Shown piece by piece: positions 63,345-64,000 of a stretch of DNA of 64,000 nt. The stretch is taken from the NCBI GenBank assembly GCA_934457115.1, contig CAKSHI010000003.1, positions 62,001 through 126,000 on the forward strand, read 5' to 3'. The stretch comes from an uncultured Eubacteriales bacterium (GTDB taxonomy: Bacteria > Bacillota > Clostridia > Oscillospirales > Acutalibacteraceae). Each line of letters begins with the position of its first letter. The first letter of the stretch is position 1. The notes below the pieces were generated by a model. It saw only the letters and a program-made list of their open reading frames with translations. It did no database searches and was not told the origin of the DNA. Position numbers and translations under genes: made by a program.

Positions 63345-64000
63345 ATGTTGGAAAATATTAAGTTATTAAATTTCAAACGCTTTAGTAAGCGTATGGTATC
63401 CCTTTTACTTGTGTTTATCTTATCGTTCTCTTTTTTACTAGGTAATGTTGATTTTAAGACATTTGCAGCTTCTGAAGGTGACTGCAGTGCAGCCGGTGAC
63501 GGCTCGCTAAAATGGAGTTTGAGTGAAGACCAAAAAACCTTAACTTTTACGGGTCATGGTGCGATGAAGGATTATTCACCTGATACAAGAAATCCTGTAT
63601 CACCTCCGTGGCTTTCTGCAAAAGACAGTGTTACAACTATTAAATTCGAACCAGATGAGAATGGTGGAATTACTAAAATAGGTAATGGTGCTTTTTTAAA
63701 ATTTTCAAAGTTAGAAGATATTGAATTTCCTGAAAGTTTGAAGGAAATAGGTACTCATGCTTTCTCTGAAGCATCTTTGCCACAAAACCTTGATTTATCA
63801 AGTACAGGAATTACTAAAATAGGTGATAGTGCATTTACAAATTGCAGCAATTTAGAAGAAATACTTTTACCAGCTACTTTAACTTATATTGGTGAAAAAG
63901 CATTTAGTCAAATGAAGGATTTAAAGTTTGTTTACATAACAGAACTTTTAACAACTGATTCAATTAAAAATTTAAATATTGGATCCAAAGCTTTCGATGC
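63345..64000 (+). CDS. Secreted BspA-like leucine-rich-repeat protein (3' end outside window)
   Basis: ATG 63345 follows AAGGAGG, and the frame stays open to the right edge (218 complete codons). A signal peptide with a long basic start (KRFSKRM), a hydrophobic core (about 18-32) and a probable cut after KTFA (about 42) leads to CSAAGDGSLKWSL, the usual entry of BspA-type surface proteins, followed by leucine-rich repeats of the LRR_5 type (IGNGAFLKFSKLEDIEFPES, IGDSAFTNCSNLEEILLPAT, IGEKAFSQMKDLKFVYI). Such proteins bind host or matrix molecules in mucosal bacteria. The anchor is not visible. Confidence 0.9.
   Translation, partial: MLENIKLLNFKRFSKRMVSLLLVFILSFSFLLGNVDFKTFAASEGDCSAAGDGSLKWSLSEDQKTLTFTGHGAMKDYSPDTRNPVSPPWLSAKDSVTTIKFEPDENGGITKIGNGAFLKFSKLEDIEFPESLKEIGTHAFSEASLPQNLDLSSTGITKIGDSAFTNCSNLEEILLPATLTYIGEKAFSQMKDLKFVYITELLTTDSIKNLNIGSKAFD

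Noticed and set aside
1..64000. CRISPR arrays, tRNA or rRNA genes
   Set aside because: I saw no regularly spaced direct repeats, no tRNA cloverleaf with GGTTCGA-type T-loop in the intergenic regions, and no rRNA sequence.

Overview
This is an AT-rich window (about one third G+C by eye) from a chromosome of a low-GC, Gram-positive (monoderm) anaerobe-like Firmicute, most likely class Clostridia. The main reasons are the rimP-nusA-ylxR-ylxQ-infB-rbfA-nrnA-truB-ribF operon, the DUF1934-argS pair, strong AAGGAGG-type ribosome binding sites with many TTG/GTG starts, AGA/ATA-rich codons, and envelope genes suited to a single membrane. I cannot name the genus. No rRNA, tRNA, CRISPR array or intact insertion sequence was found.

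Layout. 1-4693 (+): the 3' part of a calcium-type P-ATPase, then a MacAB-like exporter (adaptor, ATPase, permease). 4830-5633 (+): a TIM-barrel sugar isomerase-like protein. 5687-8783 (-): pheST, with a PheT that lacks the usual N-terminal tRNA-binding insert. 9027-10401 (-): a GH25 lysozyme plus holin pair. 10676-15103 (+): ruvCAB, glmM and an rRNA-type methyltransferase. 15503-24050 (+): surface and transport genes (M23 peptidase with LysM and G5, a large metallophosphoesterase, an oligopeptide-binding lipoprotein, an amino-acid permease). 24051-24701: a long intergenic region with a folded element, a 39-codon membrane ORF on the minus strand and the rpoB promoter. 24702-32063 (+): rpoBC, here separated from the ribosomal protein operon. 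32263-36165 (-): a MerR regulator with a textbook 19-bp-spacer promoter, an organophosphate-type MFS transporter and a ROK sugar kinase. 36231-36968 (+): tcdA. 37019-38737 (-): a phosphohexomutase. 38843-42667 (-): pstSCAB. 42817-43529 (+): two half-size TauE/SafE permeases. 43592-51494 (-): the nusA-infB operon. 51758-57821 (+): ackA, prfA, tsaC, coaE, slt and an M18 aminopeptidase. 57966-59057 (+): an unrecognised 363-residue protein. 59131-63168 (-): ddl-murI-DUF1934-argS. 63345-end (+): the start of a secreted BspA-like leucine-rich-repeat protein.

How the parts fit together. Most genes are housekeeping: translation (pheST, argS, prfA, tsaC, tcdA, infB, rimP, rbfA, truB), transcription (rpoBC, nusA), recombination (ruvCAB), and cell-wall supply (glmM, murI, ddl) and remodelling (GH25, M23, Slt). 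Sugar-phosphate traffic is served by the OPA-type transporter, ROK kinase and phosphohexomutase, and phosphate uptake by Pst. The candidates for new biology are the 1102-residue metallophosphoesterase without a signal peptide, the 363-residue orphan protein, the folded element and micro-ORF upstream of rpoB, the PstC with an extra membrane domain, and the lysozyme/holin pair outside any prophage. I saw no complete new defence or mobile system. All function calls rest on motif recognition by eye.
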